Part shown: piece by piece, positions 33,534 through 42,456 of the stretch | Layout of the letters: each line of letters starts with the position of its first letter | Numbering within the stretch: the stretch's first letter is position 1 | From: JBEIFW01 sp046081125 | GTDB lineage: Bacteria; Actinomycetota; Acidimicrobiia; Acidimicrobiales; Ilumatobacteraceae | Direction of reading: 5' to 3' | Assembly: GCA_046081125.1 (NCBI GenBank) | Contig: JBJTVH010000057.1 | Location: 45,832-109,831, forward strand | Length of the DNA: 64,000 nucleotides | The notes under the pieces: generated by a model | What the model was told of the DNA's origin: nothing | Databases searched by the model: none | Seen by the model: only the letters and a program-made list of their open reading frames with translations | Position numbers and translations under genes: made by a program

Positions 33534-34724
33534 TCAGCGACGCGGCAGATACGTGGATGCGAGTGGGGCGAACCCGTTGAACCCCACCGAGGAGTAGGAG
33601 GTCGTGTACGCCCCCGTGGCGTGGAACGTCACCCGGTCCCCGGCGGCGAGGTCCGCAGGCAGGTCGTAGGGAGCCTTCTCGTAGAGGACGTCGGCCGAGT
33701 CGCACGTCGGGCCGGCGAGGCAGGCCGATCGGCGAGCACCGGCATCGCGGGCGGTCGTGATCCGGTACCGAATCGCCTCCCCGAGTGTCTCGGCGAGACC
33801 GCCGAACAACCCGATGTCGAGGTACACCCAGCGACCGTGCTCGGCCCGGTCCGACACGAGCACCACCTCGGACACGAGCACCCCGGCGTCGCCCACGAGG
33901 TAGCGGCCGGGCTCGACGATCACACGCGGCAACCGCTCCGGGAACCAGGCATCGAGCGCGCTGCGGATGGCGCGGCCGTACTCGGCCATCGACGGCACAC
34001 CGTCGTCGTAGATCGCCGGGAAGCCACCGCCGAGGTTGAGCACCTCGAGGGTGTGTCCGGCGCCGGCGAGTTCGGAGGCCAGCTTCGCCACCTCGCACAA
34101 CGCGGCATCCCAGGCATCGAGGTTGCGCTGCTGGGATCCCACATGGAACGAAACCCCGAGCCCCAGCCCATGCGACGCGGCCCGCACGAGCAGTTCGACG
34201 GCCTCGTCGCGCGAGGTGCCGAACTTGCGAGACAACGGCCAGTCCGCCCCGACCCCGTCGACGGCGATGCGGCACATGACCGTCGCTCCGGGCGCGTGCT
34301 CGATCAGCTTGTCGAGCTCGGCCGCGCAGTCGAAGGTGAACAGCCGGACGCCGTGGGCGTAAGCGTCGGCGATGTCCCGGGCCTTCTTCACGGTGTTGCC
34401 GAACGAGATGCGGGAAGGGTCGGCGCCCATCGAGAGGCACCGGTCGATCTCACCGGGGCTCGCCACGTCGAAGCTGACCGCTTCGTCGAGCAGGACCTCG
34501 AGGATCTCGGGGGCGGGATTGGCCTTCACGGCGTAGAAGACCTCGGCCATCGGCAACGCCGTGCGAAGTGCGTGCAGGCGTTCGGCGACGACGTCGAGGT
34601 CGACGACGACGACCGGGGTCGGACCGTCGTAGTCGGTGACGAAACGGTCCAGTCGGGCGCTGCCGCTTCGACGTGGACCGGGCGTGCTGGTGATTGCGTG
34701 GGAATCGGCCGTCGTGGTGGGCAC
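33534..34724 (-). CDS. Ornithine/lysine decarboxylase family (fold III PLP enzyme)
   Basis: The 396-residue protein has a PLP lysine in FYAVKANPAPE (about residue 66), phosphate-binding GGGFP, EPGRYLV, and the second-subunit GPTCDSADVLYE whose Cys and Asp are typical of eukaryotic-type ornithine decarboxylase. It would make putrescine (or cadaverine). GTG 34724 is used because GGGAGG lies 6 nt upstream; the ATG at 34745 precedes that site. It is divergent from an Lrp gene with an operator-like array between. Confidence 0.9.
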   Translation of the reverse strand: MPTTTADSHAITSTPGPRRSGSARLDRFVTDYDGPTPVVVVDLDVVAERLHALRTALPMAEVFYAVKANPAPEILEVLLDEAVSFDVASPGEIDRCLSMGADPSRISFGNTVKKARDIADAYAHGVRLFTFDCAAELDKLIEHAPGATVMCRIAVDGVGADWPLSRKFGTSRDEAVELLVRAASHGLGLGVSFHVGSQQRNLDAWDAALCEVAKLASELAGAGHTLEVLNLGGGFPAIYDDGVPSMAEYGRAIRSALDAWFPERLPRVIVEPGRYLVGDAGVLVSEVVLVSDRAEHGRWVYLDIGLFGGLAETLGEAIRYRITTARDAGARRSACLAGPTCDSADVLYEKAPYDLPADLAAGDRVTFHATGAYTTSYSSVGFNGFAPLASTYLPRR

Positions 34725-34813
34725 CTCCCACCTCCCTTCTCTCATGGCCCTCGACCCCGGTGGGTCGAATCAGGGGGAGCGTCATGGTGGACCCCCCGAC
34801 CGGTCTTGTCGAC

Positions 34814-34886
34814 TCACTGATCCATCAGTGCGTACTGACGCATCAGTGCGTACTGACGCATCAGGCGCTGACGCATCGTTCAGTGG
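34814..34886. repeat. Operator-like direct/inverted repeat array
   Basis: Two identical 18-bp units CATCAGTGCGTACTGACG (34823-34840, 34841-34858) are followed by a 15-bp variant CATCAGGCGCTGACG and partial copies on both sides. Each unit contains a dyad CAGT-N4-ACTG. The array lies between the decarboxylase and the Lrp gene and ends 30 bp before the Lrp -10. Confidence 0.75.
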
Positions 34887-34916
34887 TTGCGAGCTGCAGT
34901 TCCGGACTCCACTCGG

Positions 34917-34922
34917 TAGCCT
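34917..34922 (+). promoter_or_regulatory. -10 box for leaderless Lrp gene
   Basis: TAGCCT ends 6 nt before GTG 34929. Confidence 0.5.
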
Positions 34923-34928
34923 CCGGTC

Positions 34929-35405
34929 GTGCCCCGGGCCGCGCTCGACCGTCGGGCCTTCGAGATGGACGACATCGACAAGGCGATCGTCGCTGCGCTG
35001 CAGCGAGACGGCCGGCTGTCGTACCAGGACCTGGCGCTCGCCGTGAGCCTCTCGCCGTCGGCCGTGCGCCAACGGGTGCAACGGCTGCTCACCCACGGCG
35101 GGTTCCAGGTCGTCGCCGTGACCGACCCGACCACGCTCGGATACCCGGTCATGGCGATGATCGGCCTGCGCACCGAGGGCAGCGCGCGCGAGGTGGCCGA
35201 TCGCATCGCCGAGCTCGAGGAGGTCATCTACCTCGTGCTCACCGCCGGGTCCTTCGACGTGCTCGCCGAGGTCGTGTGCGTCGACAACGACCAGCTCATG
35301 CGGCTCGTCGACGACGACATCAAGGCCGTCCCGGGCGTCCACGACGTCGAGATCATGATGGAGCTTGCGATCCACACCCATCGCTTCACGTGGAGGCCCC
35401 GATGA
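34929..35405 (+). CDS. Lrp/AsnC-family transcriptional regulator
   Basis: The 158-residue protein has an N-terminal helix-turn-helix (about 13-60; LSYQDLALAVSLSPSAVRQR) and a C-terminal RAM ligand domain. GTG 34929 is supported by the -10 spacing; ATG 34965 is the alternative. The neighbouring decarboxylase and the repeat array suggest amino-acid-responsive control of polyamine synthesis (inference). It overlaps the next gene by ATGA. Confidence 0.9.
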   Translation: MPRAALDRRAFEMDDIDKAIVAALQRDGRLSYQDLALAVSLSPSAVRQRVQRLLTHGGFQVVAVTDPTTLGYPVMAMIGLRTEGSAREVADRIAELEEVIYLVLTAGSFDVLAEVVCVDNDQLMRLVDDDIKAVPGVHDVEIMMELAIHTHRFTWRPR

Positions 35406-36301
35406 GCGATCCCTTCGCCGGGTTGCGTTCGGCGATCGCCGGCGCCGTGCGCGACCGAGTCGCGGGCCCTGGCGCAGATCGCCGCGCCGCCGAGGTGTGG
35501 GCCGCGCCCGGACCGCGTTGGTTCGGACCGGATCGCCCGGTGCACACCGTCCACGGCGACCCGGCGATGTTCCTCGGCGGCCTTCGGGCCCTGCTGCTGC
35601 AGAGCCTCCATCCGCTGGCGATGGCGGGTGTCGCACAACACTCCGCCTACCGCGAGGATCCGTGGGGACGCCTGCAGCGCACCGCGGACTTCCTGGCCGC
35701 AACGACGTTCGGCCCCGCCGACGAGGCCGAGCGGGCATGCCAGCGCGTGATCGCCGTGCACCGTCACGTCCGTGGCGTCGCCCGCGATGGGCGGCCGTAC
35801 GCCGCCGGCGATCCCCACCTGCTCGCCTGGGTCCACGTCACCGAAGTCGACAGCTTCCTGGCAGCGCACCAGCGCTACGGGTCGCGCCGGCTGACCCCGG
35901 CCGAGGCCGACGGGTACGTCGCCGACCTCGCCGTCGTCGCTCGGCGGCTCGGCGTGGTCGATCCGCCGGTCGACGTCGCCGGCCTTCGCCGCACCCTCGG
36001 TGCCTATCGCTCGGAGTTGCGCAGCACACCCGAGGCGCGAGCCGCCGCTCGGTTCCTGCTGCTGCCGCCCTTGCCTGCGGTGGCCCGCCCCCCGTACGCG
36101 ATCGGGTTCGCCGCTGCGGTCGGCCTGCTCCCGTGGTGGGCCCGGCTGGCCCTCGGGCTACCCCCGCTGACCCCGGTCACCGACACCCTGGTTCGACCCG
36201 CGGCCGGTGCACTGGTCGATCTGCTGCGCTGGGCCCTCAGCGAGCACGGTCCCGGCGCGACCGCCGCCGCTTCGGCGGCGACGCCGGCACCGACTCGGTG
36301 A
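35402..36301 (+). CDS. MpaB/latex-clearing-protein-family oxygenase (DUF2236)
   Basis: The 299-residue, helix-rich protein shows the family block HGDPAMFLGGLRALLLQSLHP (about 50-70), followed by HSAYREDPWGRLQRTADF and HVTEVDSF, whose histidines may hold heme or metal. The biochemical role is unknown outside a few members. It is coupled to the Lrp regulator and overlaps the opposite permease gene by 65 bp. Confidence 0.87.
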   Translation: MSDPFAGLRSAIAGAVRDRVAGPGADRRAAEVWAAPGPRWFGPDRPVHTVHGDPAMFLGGLRALLLQSLHPLAMAGVAQHSAYREDPWGRLQRTADFLAATTFGPADEAERACQRVIAVHRHVRGVARDGRPYAAGDPHLLAWVHVTEVDSFLAAHQRYGSRRLTPAEADGYVADLAVVARRLGVVDPPVDVAGLRRTLGAYRSELRSTPEARAAARFLLLPPLPAVARPPYAIGFAAAVGLLPWWARLALGLPPLTPVTDTLVRPAAGALVDLLRWALSEHGPGATAAASAATPAPTR

Positions 36302-37352
36302 CCAACGGCGACTCCACGAGGTCGTGACTGGGCCAGTACATCGTGGCGAACGCCTGGAGGCACGCGGCGACAGGAATCGCGAGCAGCGCGCCGACGGCGC
36401 CGAGCAGCGCGGCCCCTGCGATCACGGCGCCGAACGCGAGCGCCGGGTGTAACTCGAGGGTGCGGGCGGTGATCCGCGGCAGGAAGAGGTAGTTCTCGAC
36501 CTGCTGGTACAGCACGATCACGGCCACGACGATCAACCCGGCGCGGGGATCGTCGACGAGCGCCACGAGAACGGGGAGCACCCCGGCGAGGTACGTACCG
36601 ATCACCGGGACGAACTGGCTCACGATGCCGACCCATAGTCCGAGCGCGAGCGAGTACTTCACGCCGAGCAGTAGGAACGCGACGGTGTGGCACAAGCCCG
36701 AGAGCCCGGCGAGCACGACGCGTGAGTAGAGGTAGGCACCGGTCTTGTCGATCGCCACCTCCCAGGCCTCGAGCACCTTGGTCTGCACGTTCGGACGCAA
36801 CCGGGAGCAGACCGCGCGGCGGAACCGCGGGCCGTCGGCGACCAGGTAGAAGGTGAACAGGCCGACCGCGAGGAACGCCACCAGCGCGCTGAACGCCGTC
36901 GCCGACAGCTCGAGCGTCCGGCCGGCGATGTTGCTCCACACGTCCGAATCGCGCAGGCGGTTGCCCAGGTCACCGAAGTCGACGGACACGTCGAAGGTGT
37001 CCTTGAGCCAGTCCTCGATCTGGGACAGGTACTCCGGAGCGCGCTCGGCCAGGGTGGCGACCTGCTGGGCGACCAGGGCGACGATGGCGACGACGAAGGC
37101 CAACGACGCGGCGAGCACGGCGACCATGACGGTGCCCGTCGCCCGGCCACGCCGCCACCCGCGCCGCGCCAGCCGGTTCACGCCGGGCTCGATGGCCAGG
37201 GACAAGAACAGCGAGGCGAGCAGCATGATCAGCAGGCTGCGCAGCAGCTCGACGACCTGCCAGGCCACCACCAGCAGGGCGAACACCCCCCAGAACAGCA
37301 GCACGGCTCGCAGCACCCACGACGGCATGCGTCTCTCGGCCCCGTCCGTCAT
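36237..37352 (-). CDS. AI-2E-family transporter (PerM/TqsA-like)
   Basis: The 371-residue protein has about eight helices, the periplasmic region near 125-160, and C-terminal PVIGTYLAGVLPVLVAL and YLFLPRITARTLELHP typical of the family. The transported molecule is unknown. ATG 37352 overlaps the stop of the E3-like gene (ATGA), and a TACCCT -10 also precedes it. Confidence 0.92.
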   Translation of the reverse strand: MTDGAERRMPSWVLRAVLLFWGVFALLVVAWQVVELLRSLLIMLLASLFLSLAIEPGVNRLARRGWRRGRATGTVMVAVLAASLAFVVAIVALVAQQVATLAERAPEYLSQIEDWLKDTFDVSVDFGDLGNRLRDSDVWSNIAGRTLELSATAFSALVAFLAVGLFTFYLVADGPRFRRAVCSRLRPNVQTKVLEAWEVAIDKTGAYLYSRVVLAGLSGLCHTVAFLLLGVKYSLALGLWVGIVSQFVPVIGTYLAGVLPVLVALVDDPRAGLIVVAVIVLYQQVENYLFLPRITARTLELHPALAFGAVIAGAALLGAVGALLAIPVAACLQAFATMYWPSHDLVESPLVTESVPASPPKRRRSRRDRAR

Positions 37353-38380
37353 GCGCGTCCAGGGTAGACACCGCCGGCCGGTCCCCGGGCGGATGCTGCG
37401 GCCGCCGCCAGTACGGTGCCGGCCCCGGCCGCGGCGCTGAACACGAGGTCGTCGAGGACTGCGGCGAACTCGACGGCGAGCACGGCGGCGCCGAGCGCCG
37501 CCGCCGCACCGGGACCGGTGGCATGAGCACCCACGACGGTGCCGGCGGCGTCCGCGATCACCTCGACGGTCACGTCGCCCTCGATCCGGCCCCGCCGCAC
37601 CCCCTCGGCAGCACCGACCGACCAGGCCGCCCAGTCGCCGGACTCGACCAGCACGGGCACCACGCCCGGCTCGAAGGGCACGGGAACACCGGCGATCGCA
37701 GCCGCCACCGTGACGGCCTCGGCGATCGCGAACCCGGTGGGGCGCCCGGCGGCCGCGCCGACGGCGTACAGGTGGGGTGCGGCGCGGCCGAGGTCGTCGC
37801 AGACGAGCGAGCCGTCCACCCGCCGCCGGACGCGATCGAGATGCTCGAGGCCGAGATCGTCGGTGGCGGCCCGCACGAGCGCCGCCCCGAGCTCCGCCTC
37901 GACCGGCGCGGCCCCCTCGACGACGTGGACCCCCGACGTCGCCAGGCGGGCACGTACCGAAGCGGCCACCCAGGGTGCGGCCGTCGGCAGCAGCGCCGAG
38001 GCCGGATCGAGAACGACGATCGCACCCTGACGGGCAAGGTCGAACGCCCGCTGCACGGCGACGACGTCGCCGCCCACGACGGTGACCGGCGTGCCGGGGG
38101 TCGGGGTCGGGGATCGCACCCGGCCCGTGGCGACGATGACGTCGATCGCCTCGACGTGCACGACCCGGTCGCCGTCGCTTACCGCCACCCGGCGGGGGGT
38201 CGAGAACCGAGCGGTCCCCGTCAGCCAGGTCGCGTTGCGTCGCGAGACTGCGGGCGCCGTAGGGTCGGCGACGACCACCTGGCGACCGTGGCCGGCGAGC
38301 ACCTCCACCACGGCCCGACCGCTGCGGCCCGCCCCGATGACGAGCACGTCGGCCCCGATGGGGACCTCGCCGATCACCAT
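37349..38380 (-). CDS. Degenerate dihydrolipoyl-dehydrogenase-like (E3) flavoprotein
   Basis: The 343-residue protein (normal E3 is about 460) has the first nucleotide fold VLVIGAGRSGRAVVEVLAGHG (13-33), a mid-protein ATGR and VTVVGGDVVAVQRAF, and the late FAD contact YAVGAAAGRPTGFAIAEA. The redox-active C-x4-C segment after the first beta strand is absent; the only cysteine is in SLVCDDLG. The C-terminal HPHPT..E dyad is replaced by SAAAGAGTVL. It directly follows E2 in the operon but cannot do the usual lipoamide oxidation. Confidence 0.85.
   Translation of the reverse strand: MVIGEVPIGADVLVIGAGRSGRAVVEVLAGHGRQVVVADPTAPAVSRRNATWLTGTARFSTPRRVAVSDGDRVVHVEAIDVIVATGRVRSPTPTPGTPVTVVGGDVVAVQRAFDLARQGAIVVLDPASALLPTAAPWVAASVRARLATSGVHVVEGAAPVEAELGAALVRAATDDLGLEHLDRVRRRVDGSLVCDDLGRAAPHLYAVGAAAGRPTGFAIAEAVTVAAAIAGVPVPFEPGVVPVLVESGDWAAWSVGAAEGVRRGRIEGDVTVEVIADAAGTVVGAHATGPGAAAALGAAVLAVEFAAVLDDLVFSAAAGAGTVLAAAAASARGPAGGVYPGRA
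37361..37366 (-). promoter_or_regulatory. -10 box for the AI-2E-family gene
   Basis: TACCCT on the minus strand ends 8 nt before ATG 37352, inside the end of the E3-like gene. Confidence 0.4.
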
Positions 38381-38388
38381 CGGACGCC

Positions 38389-39534
38389 CTACAGCAGCAG
38401 GCGCACCGGATCCCGGAGCGCTGCGGTGAGGTCGGCGGCGAAGGCGAGCACGTCGGCCCCGTCGAGGAGCCGATGGTCGGCCGAGATCGACCACGGCAGC
38501 ACGGGGCGAACGGCGAGCACCCCGTCGACGACCCACGGCCGAGCTGCGACGGCTCCCACCCCGACCACCAGGGTCTGGCCCGGTGGGATCACCGGAGCGG
38601 CGAACCGCCCTCCGAGCGGCCCGTAGTTGCTCAGCGTCGCCGTCCCACCCGCGAGATCGGCCGGCCCGAGCCGTCCGGACCGAGCCGTCTCGGTGAGCCG
38701 GCGCAGCGCCCGAGCGGCGTCGAGCACGCCGAGCCGGTCGGCGTCGTGGAGGACCGGCACGACGAGACCGTCGGGCGTCGCGCACGCCACACCGAGGTTG
38801 ATCTCGTCGTGGAACGTCGCACCGCGACCGTCGTCGTGCACCGTCGCGTTCCCGGCCGGATGACGGCGCAACGTCCGGGCCACGGCGACCGCCAGCAGCG
38901 CGGTCAGCGTGATCGGCTCGCCGGCCGCTCCGGCCAGCGATGCGCGGGCAGCGAGCAACCCGGTCGCGTCGAACTCGTCGGAGGCCCCGAGGTGCGGGAT
39001 CGTCGACCAGCTCCGACCCATGGCCGCAGCCGTAGCCCGCCGGATCCCCCGGAACGTCACCTCGCCCGTGCGGGCGTCGCTGGGGGCCGAAGGCGAGGGT
39101 CGGACGGGGATCGGGGGTGGGGTCGGCGCTGCGCCTGCGCGCCGGTCGGGGCGCAGCGCGTCGAGGTCGCCGTCGGTGATCCGCCCGCCCGGACCGGTGC
39201 CGTGCACCGTCGCGAGGTCGACCCCCTGCGCCGCGGCGCGTCGGCGCAGCGCGGGCGACGCCTTGGGCCGCACGGGGACGCCGGCCGGGGCTACCGTCGG
39301 GTGCAGCGTTGCGAGGAGGGTGCCGACGGGCACGATCGCCCCGATGTCGACGTGGATGGCTGCCACCGTGCCGTCGGCGGGCGCCGGGACCTCGACGACG
39401 GCCTTGTCCGTCTGCACCTCGGCCAGCGCCTCGTCCCGTCGCACGGTCTGGCCGACCTCGACGAACCAACGCAGCACCTCGCCCTCGTCGAGACCCTCCC
39501 CGACGTCGGCCAGACGCACCTCGAGTTCGTTCAC
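38389..39534 (-). CDS. Dihydrolipoamide acyltransferase, E2
   Basis: The 381-residue protein has one lipoyl domain (1-78; lipoylated K44 in QTDKAVVEV), a peripheral-subunit-binding domain (90-127), a Pro/Ala linker and the catalytic domain with H354 and D358 (SADHRLLDG). Start GTG 39534 overlaps the E1beta stop (GTGA). The acyl group (acetyl or branched-chain) cannot be decided from sequence; the gene order E1alpha-E1beta-E2 fits a branched-chain 2-oxoacid dehydrogenase. Confidence 0.94.
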   Translation of the reverse strand: MNELEVRLADVGEGLDEGEVLRWFVEVGQTVRRDEALAEVQTDKAVVEVPAPADGTVAAIHVDIGAIVPVGTLLATLHPTVAPAGVPVRPKASPALRRRAAAQGVDLATVHGTGPGGRITDGDLDALRPDRRAGAAPTPPPIPVRPSPSAPSDARTGEVTFRGIRRATAAAMGRSWSTIPHLGASDEFDATGLLAARASLAGAAGEPITLTALLAVAVARTLRRHPAGNATVHDDGRGATFHDEINLGVACATPDGLVVPVLHDADRLGVLDAARALRRLTETARSGRLGPADLAGGTATLSNYGPLGGRFAAPVIPPGQTLVVGVGAVAARPWVVDGVLAVRPVLPWSISADHRLLDGADVLAFAADLTAALRDPVRLLL

Positions 39535-40517
39535 GCCGTCACCTCGGTGGCCCGCAGGATGCCGGCGAGCACGCGGTCGTCGTCGGGGACGTACCCGTCC
39601 TCGAGCAGGCCGACCGGATAGGGCACGTCCCACCCGCTCACCCGGACCGGGGGCGACTCGAGGTCGTAGAAGCATTCCTCGACCACGGTCGCGACCACCT
39701 CCGACGCGAACCCGGCCGTGAGTGGGGCTTCCTGGACGACGACGACCCGGCCGGTGCGAGCCACCGACGCTGCGACCGTCGCCGCGTCGAACGGGACGAT
39801 GGTCCGCAGGTCGATCACCTCGGCGTCGATGCCGTGCTCGTCGTGCGCCCGCTGCGCCGCCCGGCGGCACACCTCCACCTGGGCGCTCCACGCCACCACG
39901 GTGACGTCGCGGCCGGGCCGCACGAGGCGCGCCACCCCGAACGGGACGAGGTGCTCACCGTCGGGCACCTCGTCACGGATCAACCGGTAACCCCGCAGCG
40001 GTTCGAGGAACAGCACCGGATCGGGCGAGCGGATCGCCGTGGCGAGCAGGCCCTTCGCATCGGCGGCCGACGCCGGGGCGACGACGTGGAGCCCGGGCAC
40101 GTTCGCGAACTGGGACTCGAGCGCTTCGCTGTGCAGTTCGGGGGTGCGCACCCCGCCGCCGAACGGCGCCCGGATCGTGATCGGTGCAGCGAAGCGCCCG
40201 TCGCTGCGGTACCGCAGCCGCGCCACCTGACCGCACAGCTGGTGCATCGCTTGCCACGCGAAGCCGAGGAACTGCACCTCGGCGACCGGCACGGCACCTT
40301 CGATCGCGAGCCCGACGCAGGAGCCCACGATCACGGCTTCGGCCAACGGCATGTCGACGACCCGCTCGGGGCCGAACGCTGCCTGCAGCCCGTCGGTGGC
40401 CCGGAACACCCCGCCGTTGGCCCCCACGTCCTGGCCGAGCACCACGACCCGACCGTCCCGGGCCATCTCGTCGTGCAGGCAGGCGCGGATCGCCTCGACC
40501 ATCGTGAGGACCGTCAT
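39531..40517 (-). CDS. 2-oxoacid dehydrogenase E1 component, beta subunit
   Basis: The 328-residue transketolase-like subunit has the pyrimidine domain opening MTVLTMVEAIRACLHDEM and GGVFRATDGLQ, then RAPFGGGVRTPELHSE and C-terminal VVVQEAPLTAGFASE. It pairs with the alpha subunit to decarboxylate 2-oxoacids with ThDP. It is coupled on both sides by short overlaps. Confidence 0.94.
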   Translation of the reverse strand: MTVLTMVEAIRACLHDEMARDGRVVVLGQDVGANGGVFRATDGLQAAFGPERVVDMPLAEAVIVGSCVGLAIEGAVPVAEVQFLGFAWQAMHQLCGQVARLRYRSDGRFAAPITIRAPFGGGVRTPELHSEALESQFANVPGLHVVAPASAADAKGLLATAIRSPDPVLFLEPLRGYRLIRDEVPDGEHLVPFGVARLVRPGRDVTVVAWSAQVEVCRRAAQRAHDEHGIDAEVIDLRTIVPFDAATVAASVARTGRVVVVQEAPLTAGFASEVVATVVEECFYDLESPPVRVSGWDVPYPVGLLEDGYVPDDDRVLAGILRATEVTA

Positions 40518-41608
40518 CGCGCCGCCCGGTCGGCCAGGTGCCCCCGAAGCTCCTCACGCTGGCGCCGTTGGCGCAGCGTCGGTTCGGCGTAGACGTGGTC
40601 GAAGAAGGCGTCCGGGGCGACGGGCGTGGCCTCGGCCCGAGTCCACGCCTCGTCGACGGCGCGGTCGGCGGCTGCCTCGGCCTCGGCCTCCTGGGTGTCG
40701 TCCCAGGCGCTTGCGGCAGTGAGCACGACCCGGAGCCGCTCGATCGGATCCGCAGCGGCCCAGTGGGCCCGCTCCTGCGCCGGCACGTACCGCAACGGAT
40801 CGTCAGCCGTGGTGTGGGGCCCCATCCGGTACGTCGCGGCCTCGACCAGCACCGGGCCCCGGCCTGCGGCCGCATGGGCGCGCGCCGCTGCCGCCACCGC
40901 AACGACCGCAAGGGCGTCGTTGCCGTCGACCCGCACGCCGGGCATCCCGTACGCCGGACCGCGAGCGGCGAACGACGGCGCAGCGGTCTGCGCAGCGAGC
41001 GGCGTCGATATCGCCCAACCGTTGTTCTTCAACCAGAACACCACCGGCGCCCGACGCACGCCGGCGAGGTTCAGCGACTCGGCGAAATCGCCCTCGCTCG
41101 AGGCGCCGTCACCGCAGAACGCGAGCACCACGCCCGGCGCCTTGCGCAGTTGGCGGCCCCACGCCAGTCCGACCGCGTGCGGGAGCTGCGCGGCGAGCGA
41201 GATCTGGGGGAACAGCACGCGCACACCCTCGGGCAGGTAGCCACCACCGGGGTGCCCGCGCTGGTAGAGCGCATACCGGTAGAGCACCTCGGAGCCGTAT
41301 CGACCGAGGCCGAGCAACTCCCGGTAGTAGGGCACGACCCAGTCGGTGGCCGGCTCGAACGCAGCGACGGCGCCGATGACGCTCGCCTCCTCACCCTCGA
41401 TCGGGGCGAAGGTGCCGGTGCGGCCCTGCCGCTGCAGGCTGAACAGCCGTCGGTTCGCCACCCGGGCGGCGATCATCCCGGCCAGCAGCTCCGGACCTCG
41501 TTCCAGGACCTCGTCGATCACGGCCGTCGGGCCCACGACCGAACCGTCGGTTGCCACCAGGCGGAACGGCTCGCCGACCGCCGGCAGGTCGTCGAGGGAG
41601 AGCCCCAT
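40514..41608 (-). CDS. 2-oxoacid dehydrogenase E1 component, alpha subunit
   Basis: The 364-residue subunit carries the ThDP/Mg motif GDGASSEGDF (166-175) closing with N195-N196, and the conserved PYYRELLGL. HTTADDP near residue 268 is where the regulatory phosphorylation loop lies in mitochondrial homologs. ATG 41608 follows the alpha/beta hydrolase stop by 3 nt, so the complex is in one operon with that hydrolase. Confidence 0.94.
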   Translation of the reverse strand: MGLSLDDLPAVGEPFRLVATDGSVVGPTAVIDEVLERGPELLAGMIAARVANRRLFSLQRQGRTGTFAPIEGEEASVIGAVAAFEPATDWVVPYYRELLGLGRYGSEVLYRYALYQRGHPGGGYLPEGVRVLFPQISLAAQLPHAVGLAWGRQLRKAPGVVLAFCGDGASSEGDFAESLNLAGVRRAPVVFWLKNNGWAISTPLAAQTAAPSFAARGPAYGMPGVRVDGNDALAVVAVAAAARAHAAAGRGPVLVEAATYRMGPHTTADDPLRYVPAQERAHWAAADPIERLRVVLTAASAWDDTQEAEAEAAADRAVDEAWTRAEATPVAPDAFFDHVYAEPTLRQRRQREELRGHLADRAAR

Positions 41609-41611
41609 CGC

Positions 41612-42403
41612 TCAGCGCGACCCCAGCGAGGCGAGGAACTGCTCGACGGCACGGTTGACCGGCTCGGGGTGGGTGAGGTTGGCGGCGTGGGCCGCGCCGT
41701 CGATCACGACGACCGGGCCGGCGCCAGGGAGCCCTCGGGCCATCGACTCGGCCCGCTCGAGGGGGATGGCGACATCGGCCGAGCCGTGCACGACGAGCGC
41801 CGGGCAGGTGATCTCGCCGAGGCGGCCCGTCAGGTCATCCCGCCCCACGAGGCAGGCGCCAGGTTCGCGCAGCGCGGCGTGGTCGCGCTGCTTCCACACG
41901 GCGATCCAGCGGGCGGACTCGGCTTCGTCGCCGAGGATGATCCCGGCGACGGCTTGTGCCAGTTCGTCGACCGGTCCGACCGACACCCACGTGTCGATCA
42001 TCGTCTGGTAGCCGGCAAGCACGTCGGCGTGGTCGACGTCGGCGCCCGAGTCGAGCAGCACCAGCGCACGGACCCGTTCCGGTGCCCGCAGCGCAGCGCG
42101 CAACGACAGGAACCCGCCCTGGCTCATGCCGGCGAGCACCGCCTGCTCGACGCCGAGGTGGTCGAGCAGGCCGAGCACGTCGTCGGCGGAATCCCAGTAG
42201 GAGAACGGGTTGCCGTCCCATACCGTCTCGCCGAATCCCCGCTCGTCCCAGGTGACGACCCGGTAGCGGTCGCGCAGCGCGGCCACCTGATGGACGAACA
42301 TGCTGCGATCCATCAAGAACCCGTGGGAGAACACCACGACGGGGCCCTCACCTCCCGTGTCGTCGTAGGCGATCCTCTGGCCGTTGACATCCGCGACGGG
42401 CAT
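41612..42403 (-). CDS. Alpha/beta hydrolase
   Basis: The 263-residue protein has the oxyanion motif FSHGFLMD, the nucleophile elbow GMSQGG, and late acid and histidine (VVHGSADVAIP, GAAHAANLTHPE), so the triad is complete. It resembles enol-lactone and ester hydrolases. The ATG at 42403 follows a TACCGT -10 by 7 nt, and it heads the E1-E2-E3-like genes. Confidence 0.9.
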   Translation of the reverse strand: MPVADVNGQRIAYDDTGGEGPVVVFSHGFLMDRSMFVHQVAALRDRYRVVTWDERGFGETVWDGNPFSYWDSADDVLGLLDHLGVEQAVLAGMSQGGFLSLRAALRAPERVRALVLLDSGADVDHADVLAGYQTMIDTWVSVGPVDELAQAVAGIILGDEAESARWIAVWKQRDHAALREPGACLVGRDDLTGRLGEITCPALVVHGSADVAIPLERAESMARGLPGAGPVVVIDGAAHAANLTHPEPVNRAVEQFLASLGSR

Positions 42404-42410
42404 GCCCGGC

Positions 42411-42416
42411 ACGGTA
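42411..42416 (-). promoter_or_regulatory. -10 box for leaderless hydrolase-E1-E2 operon
   Basis: TACCGT on the minus strand ends 7 nt before ATG 42403. Confidence 0.5.
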
Positions 42417-42456
42417 CACCGGGCCCAGCGGACCCCGATCCCGTCACGGGAACCCG

